Assembly: GCA_016801845.1 (NCBI GenBank)
Contig: CM028931.1
Coordinates: 14,331,555-14,395,554, forward strand
Direction: 5' to 3'
Length of the DNA: 64,000 nt
DNA from: Polydactylus sextarius
Taxonomy: Eukaryota; Chordata; Actinopteri; Polynemidae
Below, piece after piece: positions 38,727 through 50,813 of this stretch. Under the pieces are notes generated by a model, which worked only from the letters and a program-made list of their open reading frames with translations, searched no databases and was not told the DNA's origin. The position numbers were made by a program, and so were the translations under genes. Numbering within the stretch: position 1 is the first letter of the stretch; every line of letters starts with the position of its first letter.

Positions 38727-39309
38727 TATAGTGATTGTCCCGAGTAATTTGAACACCCCCTCAAGAGATATTTTACGTTAATCGAAGTAATATTTAGTTT
38801 GACCGCCTTTTGTTTTCACAACCAAATAGTTAACAATGAAAGTAAATGGGGCAGCCAGCCAAACGTATCTAAATTGTCATTTTTTAACCACTAATAAAGC
38901 TCAAAATATCACTTCACTTCAACAGTAGCATGAATAGGGTCCCTACACATAAACTGAAGTACTGATAACTTAGTAAGTGTACTGAGAGTTTATTAAAAAG
39001 ATTGTTTTACAAGACTTACCCAACGTGTTTTCAAGGGTGAAGGGTGGTCCAGATCAGCAGAGTCATCATTTTCCTGAACAACTGCCCCCATTTACAAAGG
39101 CTTTATTAGAAGTTAAAAAAATGACAATTTAGATATGTTTGGCTGGCTGCCCCATTTACTTTCATTGTTAACTATTTGGTTGTGAAAACAAAAGACGATC
39201 AAACTCGAAAATCCTTCGACCAACGTAACATACCTCTTGAGGTGGTGTTCGACTCTTATTCGGGGTGAAATAGACCCTGGGTTCAAATTAATCTGAACCA
39301 TCACTTTAA
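38727..39309 (+). mobile_element. TTAA-flanked foldback element (family A), copy 2
   Basis: This is the longest copy. Left arm: AGTGATTGTCCCGAGTAATTTG, through TTTTGTTTTCACAACCAAAT, to AATGAAAGTAAATGGGGCAG. The right arm is its complement, CCCCATTTACTTTCATTGTT then GTTGTGAAAACAAAAGACG, ending GAACCATCACTTTAA. Arms of roughly 150-200 bp flank a core of about 200 bp. The left arm lacks about 35 bp that the right arm has. No coding capacity is seen. Confidence 0.85.
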
Positions 39310-39339
39310 AACTTCAGCCATTGATTGGTTATAATGAAG

Positions 39340-39565
39340 CTTCTGGACAATGCTACAGTTGCAGAAAGTGATGAGATGGGCCGGGGCTAACTGGTTAGCA
39401 TGCTAACTTCAGTCTAAAGGAAACAAGAGTTGGAAACTACTTTTTGCAAGTAAAGGGATAAAGTTTGATGACGAACTTGCAACGTTTCTTTTAGATTAGT
39501 AGGTCGACAGCTGTTACTAGCAGCGAGCGATAGCATAAAGTTACATATAGTACCTTTAATATACC
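39340..39565. repeat. Likely fragment of an interspersed fish repeat
   Basis: The segment includes CTAACTGGTTAGCATGCTAA and later AAAGTTACATATAGTACCTTTAA. Both word types are frequent in interspersed repeats of teleost genomes (established from familiarity, not from a search). No second copy was seen in the window. Confidence 0.35.
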
Positions 39566-40885
39566 CTGTAGCTCATGTAGGCCCATAACATAAAGGGTAT
39601 AATTATTGTTTTACATAGTGAGTGTTACAAAAAGTCCCCACATGCACATATGCACATAGTGAATCAAACATTGCTACAACATATTGTCTAAAGCCCAAAC
39701 AGTTTGAAATAAATCAAGAGGGTTTTTATTAATGGTTATCATGTTTGTAAACAGTAATTTCCTCTTCCTGCTACAGCTTCATCTCGGCTGTAACTTTGAA
39801 CACATCACTACAAAGGGAAACCATAATTAAAGGGACATGCTGAAAAAGGCTTCTTAAACGATTAAATAATAAAGCAGCAGCGAGAGAAGGCCTCGCACTC
39901 GCTGACAGCCTAATAAATATCTGTAGCCACGAAAGATGAAATGTTGCCATTGTTAGTGGCAGATTTACATGCAAACCATACTGCTCGGATTAAAATTTCA
40001 CCGTCTCATACAATACAACACAACACAACGAGATAGAATAAATCTGCCTGCTTGTCAGGGTTGTATTTAGACATGTTTGTCAAAGTTTGTTTTTGAAATG
40101 ACACCTTGAAAAATGTATTTTTATTTATTTAATTTTTTTAATTTTTTGGAAAAAGTAACAGCGCAAAGATGAATATAATCTCAGACTGAATTGTTTGAAG
40201 TGTTGAAAAGTGTTGAAACTTAATAGAGTAGCTCTTCTACATCTGATAATGATTAACTTTTTTTTTTTTTTCCCCTAAAATTGGTATTCAACATTTGGGA
40301 ATACAACTCTTCGCTTCCTTTTGCAGTCTGGACACCATGAGGACCCCGAAGAGTATCAGTTTCCTTTGTATTTTGCATGTCTTATCATACTTGAACTCTC
40401 TGCAGTGATTGCCACGACAGGCTGAAAGGTGACTTTTAAGATGTTGCAGCTGATGCTGCCTTTTTGGAAAGGGAAAGTGGCACCTAGCTCCGCTTTCATC
40501 CCGAAAAGATTTCGCCACTTATCGCATAAATCTGTCTGCAGTCGTCTTTAATTCACTGGCAGATGCACAAAAGACCTTCACATGTGGGTTTTTGAAGAAT
40601 GCGGGTTTCTGACATGATCAGAGTCCATCACAGTGCAAGTTAACCTCGTGAACTTTTGATTTTCCAGCTACATTTTCCTTTTGTGTTTCAAACCCAAACC
40701 CAACCGGAGAAACTGAGCCAAGAAATATTCAACCGACATCACAGTCTTGTCAGTAGCTGCTCATGTGGAAAGATAAAGTTAAATTTGACAAATCAGAGTT
40801 TATATTTCACTCAGATAAGGACTTTACGGCCAAGCTAGCGAGTTAGCAAGAACTGTCACAATGACAATGCTAACTAGCCAATGCT
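39566..40885. other. Gene-free interval
   Basis: No gene or clear repeat was recognised. A poly-T run lies at 40259-40271. Confidence 0.5.
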
Positions 40886-42045
40886 AATTTAGTAATTTTT
40901 GCTAGTCAACACCAAATGTTTGCATCCTAAGAGAAACTTGAGTTGGTGCACCACAATTAGCAATCCAGGTAATAACTTTCGAGACATTTCACACAAAACT
41001 ACAAATGTGTTAAAAGTGAGAGATTTGCCAAAATCAGCATGGTTCGTCTTCAGGAAAGCATGAATGATGATACAAAATTTCACGTTAATCCAAGCAACAT
41101 CTTTCACAACATCTGACAACACTCAAAACCACAAATGTCAACTTTCCAGTGGTGTTAAGATGGATGAACTAAACTAAATAAACTAGCATGGTTCACCCTC
41201 TGGGAACCATGATTGACAATAAAAACACAGAACCAGAGTCAAAAAATAGTCACCAAAATAGACAGTCTTGGTAATAGTTTTCAAGATATTTCACAAACTA
41301 CAAATGTCAACTTTCTAGTGGTGTTAAATATGAGAGAACCACAAAAATCATGAGGGTACATCTTCTGGGAAACACGAGCAACGATACAAACTTTCATAGC
41401 AATCGAGGCAATAGATTTCATGATATTTCACTTAAACCAACCACTACTGTCAACTTTCCTGTGGTGTTAAAGGAAAGAAAATCACCAAAATCATTAGGGT
41501 TCATCTTCTGGAAACTATGAATAACAATAACAACTTTTACAGCAATTCAGTATATTCGATATATTTCATGAGATTTCACTCAAAACCACAAATTTCAGTC
41601 TCATTGTTGTATTATAGATTCAGGGCTCATCAAACTCATTGTGCTTCATCCTCTGGAAACCATGATTATTTGTACAAAATTTCATTGCAATCTGGAAATT
41701 TTTGAGACATTTGAATGGTGAACCGACCAGCATCTGAGCCATTGTGCAAAGGTCACCAAAAATAATCTCTGTGCAGGATTCACAACACAATGGGGTTCAT
41801 CCTCTGGGAGTAATGAATGAGAATACAAAATGCCCTGCTAATCCAGGCAATATCTTTCATGACATTTAAACCAGAATCACAAATGTCAACCTCAGTCTGG
41901 TTTTACAGGTGCAGGATTCACTTAATGCAATAGGGTTCATCCTCTGTGAACCATGAATTCCATTGTAATCAAACTACAAGTATTTGAGACATTTTAACTG
42001 GAGCCAAAATGGCGGACCAACCATCTGACCAAGTACTGGAACCAA
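40886..42045. repeat. Degenerate tandem repeat with a period of about 145 bp
   Basis: Seven to eight diverged units share the order CACAAATGTCAACTTTC, then GTGGTGTTAAA, then CACCAAAATCA, then GGTTCATCCTCTGGGAACCATGA in pieces, then TACAAAATTTCA and CAATCCAGGCAAT...ATTTCA. GTGTTAA landmarks recur near 41007, 41152, 41322 and 41465; CATCCTCTG landmarks recur near 41650, 41800 and 41940. The last unit ends ATGGCGGACCAACC. This is a known type of abundant teleost repeat, here amplified head to tail. Confidence 0.75.
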
Positions 42046-42410
42046 TGTGGAAAGAACACTTAAGAATAATCTCTAGAAATTTAAATAAACATTTAGAATA
42101 TCTGCTGCGTCTGTGTATGTAAATGTGCGTCATATGTTTGTTTACATGTGGATTTGTGAACATGTATGTACTGTATGTGCCACAGGTGGTTGGGGCAGAC
42201 TTCACACACGCATACACATATGTGTTTATGTGTGTTTTTGTCAGGGAAAGCTTTGTTTCTGGGCGTGCGCGGGGACGGGCGTGTTTGATTTCAAAGCACG
42301 GCGAACGAAACCTAAAACTTGGGAAAAGCTGACAAAACATACCGATCCCAGGTGGTTAATGGGGCGGGAAAAATGACCAGTTGACCAGCATCATAGACGA
42401 CCCCATTCTG

Positions 42411-42439
42411 GTGTGTGTGTGTGTGTGTGTGTGTGTGTG
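42411..42439. repeat. TG microsatellite
   Basis: About fourteen GT units. Confidence 0.9.
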
Positions 42440-42879
42440 CCCTCGCTGCCGGCCTGACCTCCATCTGCTAAATATTACACCTAGAAACTCTTCTGTTTGT
42501 CCAACATATGTAACAGATGGGTGGTCTGGCCCGTCGTGTCACTGAAAGACACCTTTCCTTGTATTTTCTTCTTCTTTATCATTACAACGGTCTTCAAGAT
42601 GGGAGGCAAGACGATGTCGTGATGTCTCATTACTTCATGATGTCACTCGGACTTTCCTTTTCCAGTCGCTGGAAGGATTGTGAACCTTTGGCAAGGGAAA
42701 AAAAAAAAAAAAAAAGGATCTTTTATCTTCTTTCAAACTACCACTATAACGCTTTAATCGCCGCATCTCATTCAGACTCAAATAGAAGAGTTTGTTGGAC
42801 TCAGAAAGAAAACTGTGCTCAGGGAGCCGACTCGAAGAGAAAGTTCCAGGTGTCAGGGGTGAGAGGTTGAAGGTCCCGG

Positions 42880-43045
42880 TAATGTGGGTGGTTCTGATGA
42901 AGCCCTGTTAGCAGTTAATGAGGGCTGAACAGACAAACTGATCACCCCTTGTAATTTGTGGGGGCTAATCGCTGAATCTTCCCATTGACCAAGGAGATTA
43001 CACGCAGGGCCCAATGCTGGACAATAGAGATTTGCCATGTAATGT
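42880..43045. promoter_or_regulatory. Candidate conserved non-coding element
   Basis: A unique block with words such as GCAGTTAATGAGGGCTGAAC, CCCCTTGTAATTTGTGGGGG and GAGATTTGCCATGTAATG. It contains a homeodomain-type TTAATGAG core and CCATTGACCAAGG, and has no repeats. This is the most regulatory-looking block in the window by texture, but its conservation is not shown here. Confidence 0.35.
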
Positions 43046-44002
43046 CTCCACTATAGACTCAGGACACAAAACCGGGGTGGATCAGACCCTGTAGGAGGGA
43101 GGAATTAGACGAGGAGAAGGCAGGGGGGGTGGATGTGACACCGGCCAAGAGGTGCCACCTTTGGGACAATGTGAAGATGTGGAGGGGGTGGAGCAAGTGA
43201 GCACAAAGCTGCACATCACATGGGTCAACTGTGACCTTAGAGAACGAGAAAAGAAAGTTCTGTTTAATCAATATGTAATATTAGCAAAGATTGAGTAATT
43301 GTTGTGACTGTGCACACTGTGACACACCCCCCCCCCAGCACCAAAATGGCCGTTAAATGGAGAGCACCAGACTTAACACTCAACAGGTGGCCTGTTGGAA
43401 ACCTGACTCCAAATGTATACTAATACTCTCCGCATCTGTTGGATGTTTTACTGTTTGCCAACATATTCACCATAACAACTTAATAAGGTGACAAAAACAG
43501 TTAATATCGAAATTTTCACATTTTCACCATTTAATCTGCCGCTTCAAGTGTCCGTCAAGCACTTGCTCAGTGAAAACCGTTTTGACTCCGCAAGAGAAAC
43601 AGAAAAGAAAAACCCAGAGAGAGTGAGAGGATTTAAGTCTCAGTCCATCAAGCACATGGAAAGCTCATAACTCAGTGAGGTAGAGCTCGATTTAGTGGTT
43701 TTCAGTGACACAGATGACTTTTACAGAGGACAAATTATTCCACCCCGAAAGAAGCGCGCGCTCTTACATGTGTGAACGTCCCATATATACTTACCTCGGT
43801 GGTCCGAGTAATGTACATCACATTTAGAAATGTGAGGTTTTGGGTTTGTCATGAAGGCCATTAAATCCTCGCATGAGCTAACTTCCACTCTGTCTTACTC
43901 ATGTTGGTAGAAAAAGTACAATGCTGTAATATTTAACGCAGCAAAGGTCATTGATTTAAAGCCCAGTTGTGAACAGAAAAAAACGGAAAAGAGGCGAGAG
44001 GA

Positions 44003-44530
44003 TTAAAGTGAAGGTCCGGAGTAACATGAACCCAGGTCTAGTTCACCATGATCACGAGTCAAACTCCCCTTTGATTTTTCACAATGAAAGTAAATGGGGC
44101 AGCCAGCCAAACATATCTAAATTGTCATTTTTTTAACCACTAATACAGTTTCAAAATAACACTTCACTACAGTGGCATGAATTTATCATTTTCCTGAACA
44201 ACAGACCGTTGTGTCCGTGAAAAGCGAGGAAAATGACGAATCTGCTGATCTGGAACACCCTTAATAAACTCTCAGAACACTTACTAAGTTATCAGTACTT
44301 CAGTTTATGTGTAGGGACCCTATTCATGCTACTGCTGAAGTGAAGTGATATTTTGAGCTTTATTGGTGGTTAAAAAATGACAATTTATATAGTTTGGCTG
44401 GCTGCCCCATTTACTTTCATTGTTAACTATTTGGTGGTGAAAACAAAAGACGGTTAAACTCAATATTGCTTCAACCAACGTAAAATATCTCTTGACCCTG
44501 GGTTCAAATTACTCTAGACCATCACTTTAA
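44003..44530 (-). mobile_element. TTAA-flanked foldback element (family A), copy 3
   Basis: The copy begins TTAAAGTGAAGGTCCGGAGT and ends CTAGACCATCACTTTAA, so both TTAA-bounded termini are present. Its core is reversed relative to copies 1, 2 and 4: the GTGTAGGGACCCTATTCATG block is on the plus strand here. The element therefore sits in the opposite orientation. The left flank has a shortened outer arm. Confidence 0.85.
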
Positions 44531-45662
44531 GCTGCTAAAGAGTTTGCAATGTAGATGTTATGTATTGTTAGTAAATGTAGCAGTTGAGCTAGCGGCTAAT
44601 TTGGATGCAAACTAGCTGTAATCAGTCCAAAAAAAAAAAAAAAAAAAAAAAAAAAGGCTCTTCCTGGCATTTTACTTTCAAAAACGTACAATAAGAATTT
44701 GTTGAAAGGAGAAAAAAAAAATCAACTGTCACGCCATCTATTCAAAAGATGTATTTGTACCATTGACTGCGGTTTTGAAATTGTGTCTCTTTTGTGAATC
44801 GCTAATATGTTTTGTGCAGCGAGGCCCATTTATTTGAAGCTCTGCTGTTGACAGAAGCTGGTTACGCGAGATTTATTATGACTAGCACATAATTAAGGGT
44901 CCGGTCATGTTGAAAAATGTACCAGAGTGAGTCAATGTAGCCGCCAGGCTAACGGCTAACGCGCCAGCAACCTGTGGAGATGCTAACTTTAATCAGTCAC
45001 AACTGGTATTTTGTTTTGAAAGCGGAGAAAAGTTGTGGGTTTCAGCAACGACGAGACAATAAGATCACACGGCCTGTTCGATGTTTCTTTTGTTGGAGGT
45101 TGAATAAAAGCTCTTCATTCTCCCCACCCTTCGAAAAAAAGGTCAAGGATGTTGAGATCAGCTTGTTGTTCAAATGCTCGGCGCGTTATCTGCAGCGATA
45201 ACTCATTTCCTGCCTTCTCTTATTTTTTATTGTTTTTGTTTTCTTCCTCCCGTTTTAGACATCCCATCGCGTCACTCATATTCGAGCCGTGCGGCTTTCT
45301 TTTTTCGCCAAAACATCCGTCGGGTTTTGCATGCAACATGTTGTACAAGTCACTTTTTTTTTTTTTAGAAGGACCACCAAAGATGTCAGCGTCAAACATC
45401 AAATCAATCATAATCTCAAAGATGATCCAACTCGTCTGACATGTGTGTTTTTTTTTTAGCAACTTATTCCACGTGTTCGAATCCCCCAAAAGGCTCGGAG
45501 TCGGTCATGGGAATCTGAAGCTGCACATCGAACATAAACTCCCAGTGGCAGTCTGATGGGAGTCCATGGTGCTCTGGACATGTACGGTATAATTTGTGAA
45601 ACTGTGTCATTGGCACTTTAGAGGAAACGTGACTCTGTCTCACGCACGAGGGGGTGCAAGAG

Positions 45663-45702
45663 GAAGAAGAAGAAGAAGAAGAAGAAGAAGAAGAAGAAGA
45701 AG
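45663..45702. repeat. GAA trinucleotide microsatellite
   Basis: About thirteen GAA units, a homopurine tract capable of triplex formation. Confidence 0.9.
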
Positions 45703-45819
45703 GGGTGCATGCGCATCACAGACAAAAAGGTGAAGATCCCGACCGCGGTGCCTTGATTTAACAGCTGAAGTTTTGAAAGCCCAGTGAATATAAAAGCCTG
45801 CCATCAACACATATAATCT

Positions 45820-46110
45820 CTTAGCTGAGCCCATTGAAAGCTGGGTCCCAGGGGTTAATTCTCCCATCACTACGTGTTTGAATCAACTCCTGACTCACAT
45901 TGAGATGAAAGCCACAGAGTCCCAGGACCAGAGCCCTTGGACTCCCGAGGCCTGGGCTGATCCTGGACGACTGGAGCGGATTATTGCATGTTCGTCTCGT
46001 CGGACCTCCATCGGGACAGGAAAACTGAAAAGAAAAACAATAATTAGAGATAATTGCTTGTGTCCAAACACGAGCGTTAAAGCCCTCCTCCCTCCCATCT
46101 CTTTTCGTAG
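45820..46110. promoter_or_regulatory. Candidate conserved non-coding element
   Basis: A unique, GC-richer block with overlapping open frames on both strands (the longest, 131 codons, on the minus strand at 45821-46216). Frames open on both strands at once suggest composition rather than a gene. It includes AACAATAATTAGAGATAATT, an AT-rich homeodomain-type core. Confidence 0.28.
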
Positions 46111-47351
46111 TATGTGAGGTGGAATGAAAGGGACACCCCCCTGTTTTGACAGCTGGGCAGGCGAACATAATTTGTGACAGCTGAACTGAAACGTCTTTAA
46201 CCGCAGGGAGAGACACAGAGAGAGAGAGACGGAGAGAGATCCTGACCGAAAGAGAGAGGAAGAAGATGTCAGAAGAAGAAAAGGAGACGCGGGAGAAGCG
46301 ATTGTGCTGCGTGGAAGGGTGGGATTTCAGCAGGACTTGGGGAGGTTAAAAAAAAAAAGGAGAAGGAGGGGGGAGGGAATTAGTCACACGCCATAAACTT
46401 TGAAGAGAGGTAGAATTTAAAATAACCCACAAAAAAAAAAAAAAAAAAAGAGGACGGGACAACAGACGGCTTAACATCACATCAAATGCATGCGAGTGGA
46501 AAAGAGAGAGAATATTTAAACAACAAGAGCTCGGCTGAACATGGTGTCATGCCAGCTTTGACACATTGGGTTAATTTGCTGCTCCCTGGAGTTGACCCTT
46601 GAACTTCGGGGGGCACACGGGGTCGAATCCAACTCGGGAGTGAGACAGGCGAAATCATGTCATGTCTGAGGAGCCGTGGGGGGGGTCACGGGTCAACTCT
46701 GAGATTCTTGGTATATAGGCCAAAAAACAAGGACCATATGTGGACGGAAACACATTTGAAACAAAAATAAGTGGATTTTTTTTTTTTTTTTTTTCTTTTC
46801 TTCTTTTTCCGTCCTCATTTTTTTTTTTTTCTGTTCCTCTTCCTCCCACCAGCTCCTGACAAAAAAAAAAAAAAAAGAAAAACTCAGAGACCCACCGCAG
46901 ACTTTCTGCCCTAATTCAATAAAGTCATAAATACCGGTGTAACAGCAAATTGACATAATGTTGGCCGCTTGCCCTTTAAATTGTCAATGACAGAAGTTTT
47001 CCCAGAGGTGGGAATATTAATACAAACACAGGATTTCTTTTCCAAAATATCCAGCTCCCAAATTCTCCCATGTTTACTTTTCTCCGAGCTCCTAATTTCT
47101 GTTAGTGTGAAATGTTATACTTACTGTTGTATTTACTGACAGGGCAAGGAATGGAAACCTGGAGAGAGAGAGAGAGGTCGGACTCGAAATTGCCAAATAA
47201 TCGACTCCTCTGTCCTTTTTAGTTTCACTTGGTCGATTTTTTTGCCTTTTTTTTTCTTTCACCGGTCTCTGGGAAAAAAGCGAGCGAGCAAATCGCTGAT
47301 TAATCACCGTTCGAGCGGCAAAGGAACTCCACCATTTATTTGCTTTTCACG

Positions 47352-47391
47352 TTATTATTATTATTATTATTATTAGTAGTAGTAGTAGTAT
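47352..47391. repeat. Compound ATT and AGT microsatellite
   Basis: About eight TTA units pass into about five TAG units. This is a small version of the TAG repeat expanded at 53.9-55.1 kb. Confidence 0.9.
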
Positions 47392-48070
47392 TATAATCAT
47401 ATTGTAAAAATAAATGGAAATCGTGAGAGTGGATTAGAGCGACAGGTTGAACTAAAAAGTCACAGCAGACTCATTATTCTATAAAGGAAACTGTGTTTCA
47501 AGCTGTTTTAAACTTTGTCATATTAACCATAAATAAGAAAAATAAAAGAAATGACACTTGGTGTGTAGAGTAGATTTATACGATAAGTTCTACAATGTTG
47601 TTTAGAATAAAAAAGCATCACTTTTAATTCAGTTTTTGTTGTTGATCCACAATCCCTGTTTTAGGCCCTGTAGTCTGGCAGACGTTCAGCTTTTTTTTTG
47701 GATTTATTTAGTCACAGAGGTTTGACTATATTATAGTTATGGTTTAACCACACTACTTGAAAAGTAAAGGTAAACAAGGTGAAGGCTTTTGGTTTGACTG
47801 TGGTGATTCTGGACTCTTTTCGGGGCGGTCAGGTCTATGTTTTTGGAGTTCCATAGTTGGTTTTGGCGACCTTTAGTTTTTTTCCTTTTGCCCACTAATT
47901 TATGTGATATACAGGGGCCTGTACGTCCTTCTGAAACGTTGCCAAAATTGGGCAAAATTTGGCCCCGTGATGATTTTTTTTTTTGTCAGTTATCAAGTAT
48001 TTGAAGAGATAGATGTTTCTTCTGAATAAATTCACCTAGTTTGTTTTAAAATCTCATCAAGTCACCTGAT

Positions 48071-48364
48071 TTTCTTTCGTTTTCACTGATTACAATGAAA
48101 GTAAATGGGGCAGCCAGCCAAACGTATTTAAATTGTCATTTTTTAACCACTAATAAAGCTCAAAATATCACTTCACTTCAGCAGTAGCACGAATAGGGTC
48201 CCTACACATAAACTGAAGTAATGCTAACTTTTGACTGACTGCCCCATTCACTTTCATTGTTAACTATTTGGTGTAAAATACGTAAAATATCTCTCGAGGG
48301 GGTGTTTGAGTAATTTGAACCCAGGGTCTATTTCACAACAAATTACTCCGGATCATCACTTTAA
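48071..48364 (+). mobile_element. TTAA-flanked foldback element (family A), copy 4, deleted
   Basis: The AATGAAAGTAAATGGGGCAG arm, the core with GGGTCCCTACACATAAACTG, and a right arm ending ACTCCGGATCATCACTTTAA are present. Most of the outer left arm and the inner right arm are missing. Confidence 0.8.
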
Positions 48365-49300
48365 CGGGATTTTTACAGTAACATCATCGTATCACATTTA
48401 AACGTCTAATTGGTTGTTCTTTCCCAGCCTGAGTTTATAAGACGCAACCACAAAAACATCGACATCTTTGGCGAACGATCACGTTTCATGATGTTTATCT
48501 CGTCTCCGGTTAATCACCTTTAAACTTGCGCTTAACTTTAACGCTGTTTGTCCAAAAGTATGTCGTAGTAACTTATTGCCAGCGCATATCATAATATCAC
48601 TGCCTCTATTTTCTGCGTCTTTTGCCAAACATATTTTATTGCATTTTCATCATAAGATGCTTAAGTTAAAGCGATTTTGTCCAAATACCATCCAGCCACG
48701 ATATTACAACTATTCCCAAGCCGAGCTGTTATTACATCCAAGAGTTATGACTGTAAAACTGAAACGCAATAATAATAAGTATGAAATAATTTTTTTGACA
48801 CACGAGGGAAAACTTGCTCTTTTTTTTTTCTCTCTTTTTGCCAGTGATCTCCATTATAGAAGATCCCACATTTTTTAAAAGCCTCATACTTGTTAAAGTC
48901 ATAGAAAAAAATTCTCATAAGAGCCACTAAAGCCTCCCCGCTTATCGAATATTAAATGAAACGCTGCTCGCGAACGTAATCGTCATCATCATCATCGTAG
49001 CACAAGTCTTTTTCCACATGACACCTCCTCCTCCTCCTCCGTTGACCCTTTTACTTTTAGGATACACATGTAATTGCGTTCAGAACTAAACACGCTGTGG
49101 TCCACTTTAAAAAAAAAAAAGAATTATTATTATTATAATAACACGTATATGGTTATTTCCAATAAACGAAGCTGCGTGAGCCGACGTCAGCGAATGAGCT
49201 GAACACCTGCTCTGTGAGGTGAGGGGAGGTTTGGTCGTAAAAATAAAATAAAATAGTGATGGGAAAGTTATTAGAGAGTCAGAGGGAGAGGAAGGGAAAG

Positions 49301-49326
49301 GGTGGTGGTGGTGGTGGTGGTGGTGG
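49301..49326. repeat. GGT trinucleotide microsatellite
   Basis: About eight GGT units. Confidence 0.9.
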
Positions 49327-49647
49327 AGGGGGATGACTTTATCAGGGGCCACGTTGTGAAGTCGCTGGCTCGGAGTCAGTAAAGAAGAAAAACGACTTGA
49401 TCGGAGCTGATAGTTTTGCCACATTAGCTCTGAAAAACAAGGCCAGTCATCTCGGTCTCTATCTCAAAACATGTGTGTGTTTGGTGAGTGTGTGTGTCAG
49501 TGTGTGTGTGTGTGTGTGTGTTTTCCTGGCACTTTAAGCAGCTGTTTTGCCTTTGTAAGAGTGTGTCCAAGTAACTACACGTACCTGTGAGTGTCTCTTT
49601 CTCTCGGTGTGTGTGTGCATATGGTGTGTGTTAGCATGAAGTAGGAT

Positions 49648-49650
<3 letters not shown>

Positions 49651-49681
<31 letters not shown>
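49651..49681. repeat. TG microsatellite
   Basis: About fifteen TG units; a shorter TG tract lies at 49500-49520. Confidence 0.9.
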
Positions 49682-49683
<2 letters not shown>

Positions 49684-49832
49684 AAGCCGAGCTCCATACA
49701 AGGATGAGTATGTAAATGGGTTATTATGCTGAGAAGGTCTGCAAATCATTTCCTGTGGGCTGACAATTTATCAGATCCCCTTGAGGTTTAGACGCTTCTC
49801 TCACAAACATGTGTGTGTGTGTGTGTGTATGT

Positions 49833-49834
<2 letters not shown>

Positions 49835-49901
<67 letters not shown>
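49835..49901. repeat. Long TA microsatellite
   Basis: About 33 TA units, preceded by a TG tract at 49811-49828. Confidence 0.93.
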
Positions 49902-49906
<5 letters not shown>

Positions 49907-50128
49907 TGAGTTTGAAAATGTTTGTTTTCTCTGCATCTTCAGGCTAAATAAGCTGATAATTTGCATTTTTCACCACCTTCACCGCCGGGATTTAAATCTA
50001 CAACACACACGCGCACAAAAAAGTGACAAACAAAAGTCGACACAAGTGTGAGATCTCCGAGCGTGTGTGGTTGGTGTCATGTGAGTTCACCGCTATGTGT
50101 GTGTTGTGTTTAAAAGTCTACCTTTCAT

Positions 50129-50129
50129 G

Positions 50130-50157
<28 letters not shown>
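50129..50157. repeat. CA microsatellite
   Basis: About fourteen CA units. Confidence 0.9.
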
Positions 50158-50162
<5 letters not shown>

Positions 50163-50383
50163 AAGGACCTGCTCTCTGGGTGGTGACACTGCTGGCGAGC
50201 GAACTGAAAACTGCTAACGACAAAAGCTGGAACAACAGGAAGATAATTCAGATTTGATTGGTTTCACGTGTTCTTCATAAACAACAAAGTTTTCCTGTGC
50301 CTCCAGCGTGTTTTCCTGCAAACATGGAATCCATTTGTCCCCCGTCTCTGTGCCCTGTAGTTGCACAGGGCTCTTACGTAGCA

Positions 50384-50440
50384 ACACACACACACACACA
50401 CACAGTGAAATGAAAGGAGAGAGAGAGAGAGAGAGAGAGA
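50384..50440. repeat. CA and GA microsatellites
   Basis: A CA tract (50384-50404) and a GA tract (about 50418-50440) are separated by a few bases. Confidence 0.88.
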
Positions 50441-50666
50441 GCCCACCACTGTGGCACTGGGATCTTTTGATATACGGTCAGGAACTTATTTTGAAAACAG
50501 CCACTTTCGGCTGCTAAAAATAATCACCAGGGAACTGGGAGACGAAAATGTGAATGAGGTTCGCCAGATCTGCCTCTCGCCGTCAAAACAAGGAGAAATG
50601 TCCTGACAGAAGCTTGTGTGTGTGTGTCCTTTAATGTCATTTTCCTTCCCCTTGAATGTATCCAGA

Positions 50667-50669
<3 letters not shown>

Positions 50670-50698
<29 letters not shown>
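50670..50698. repeat. CA microsatellite
   Basis: About fourteen CA units. Confidence 0.9.
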
Positions 50699-50700
<2 letters not shown>

Positions 50701-50813
50701 ACGTCTTTCGCTCAAATCAATACAGATTTAAATGTAATTCAATGGAAGATAATGTGTTTTTGCACAGTTTTAGCTCTTTGAATTCAAATATAATGTACAG
50801 AATATATAGGAAG

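Larger units (their letters stand above)
42046..44002. other. Gene-free interval
   Basis: No gene was recognised. Apart from the TG microsatellite at 42411-42439 and a poly-A run near 42699-42715 it is unique DNA, including the candidate element at 42880-43045. Confidence 0.55.
44531..48070. other. Gene-free interval
   Basis: No gene was recognised. It includes a long poly-A run (44629-44655), a GAA microsatellite, purine-rich DNA at 46200-46460 and a unique block at 45820-46110. Confidence 0.55.
48365..50813. other. Gene-free interval rich in dinucleotide repeats
   Basis: No gene was recognised. Between 49300 and 50700 there are at least eight separate GGT, TG, TA, CA or GA tracts; the large ones are listed separately. 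Confidence 0.6.

Noticed and set aside
45821..46216. Minus-strand frame of 131 codons
   Set aside because: Both strands are open over the same bases, pointing to composition; there is no domain or splice-site support.
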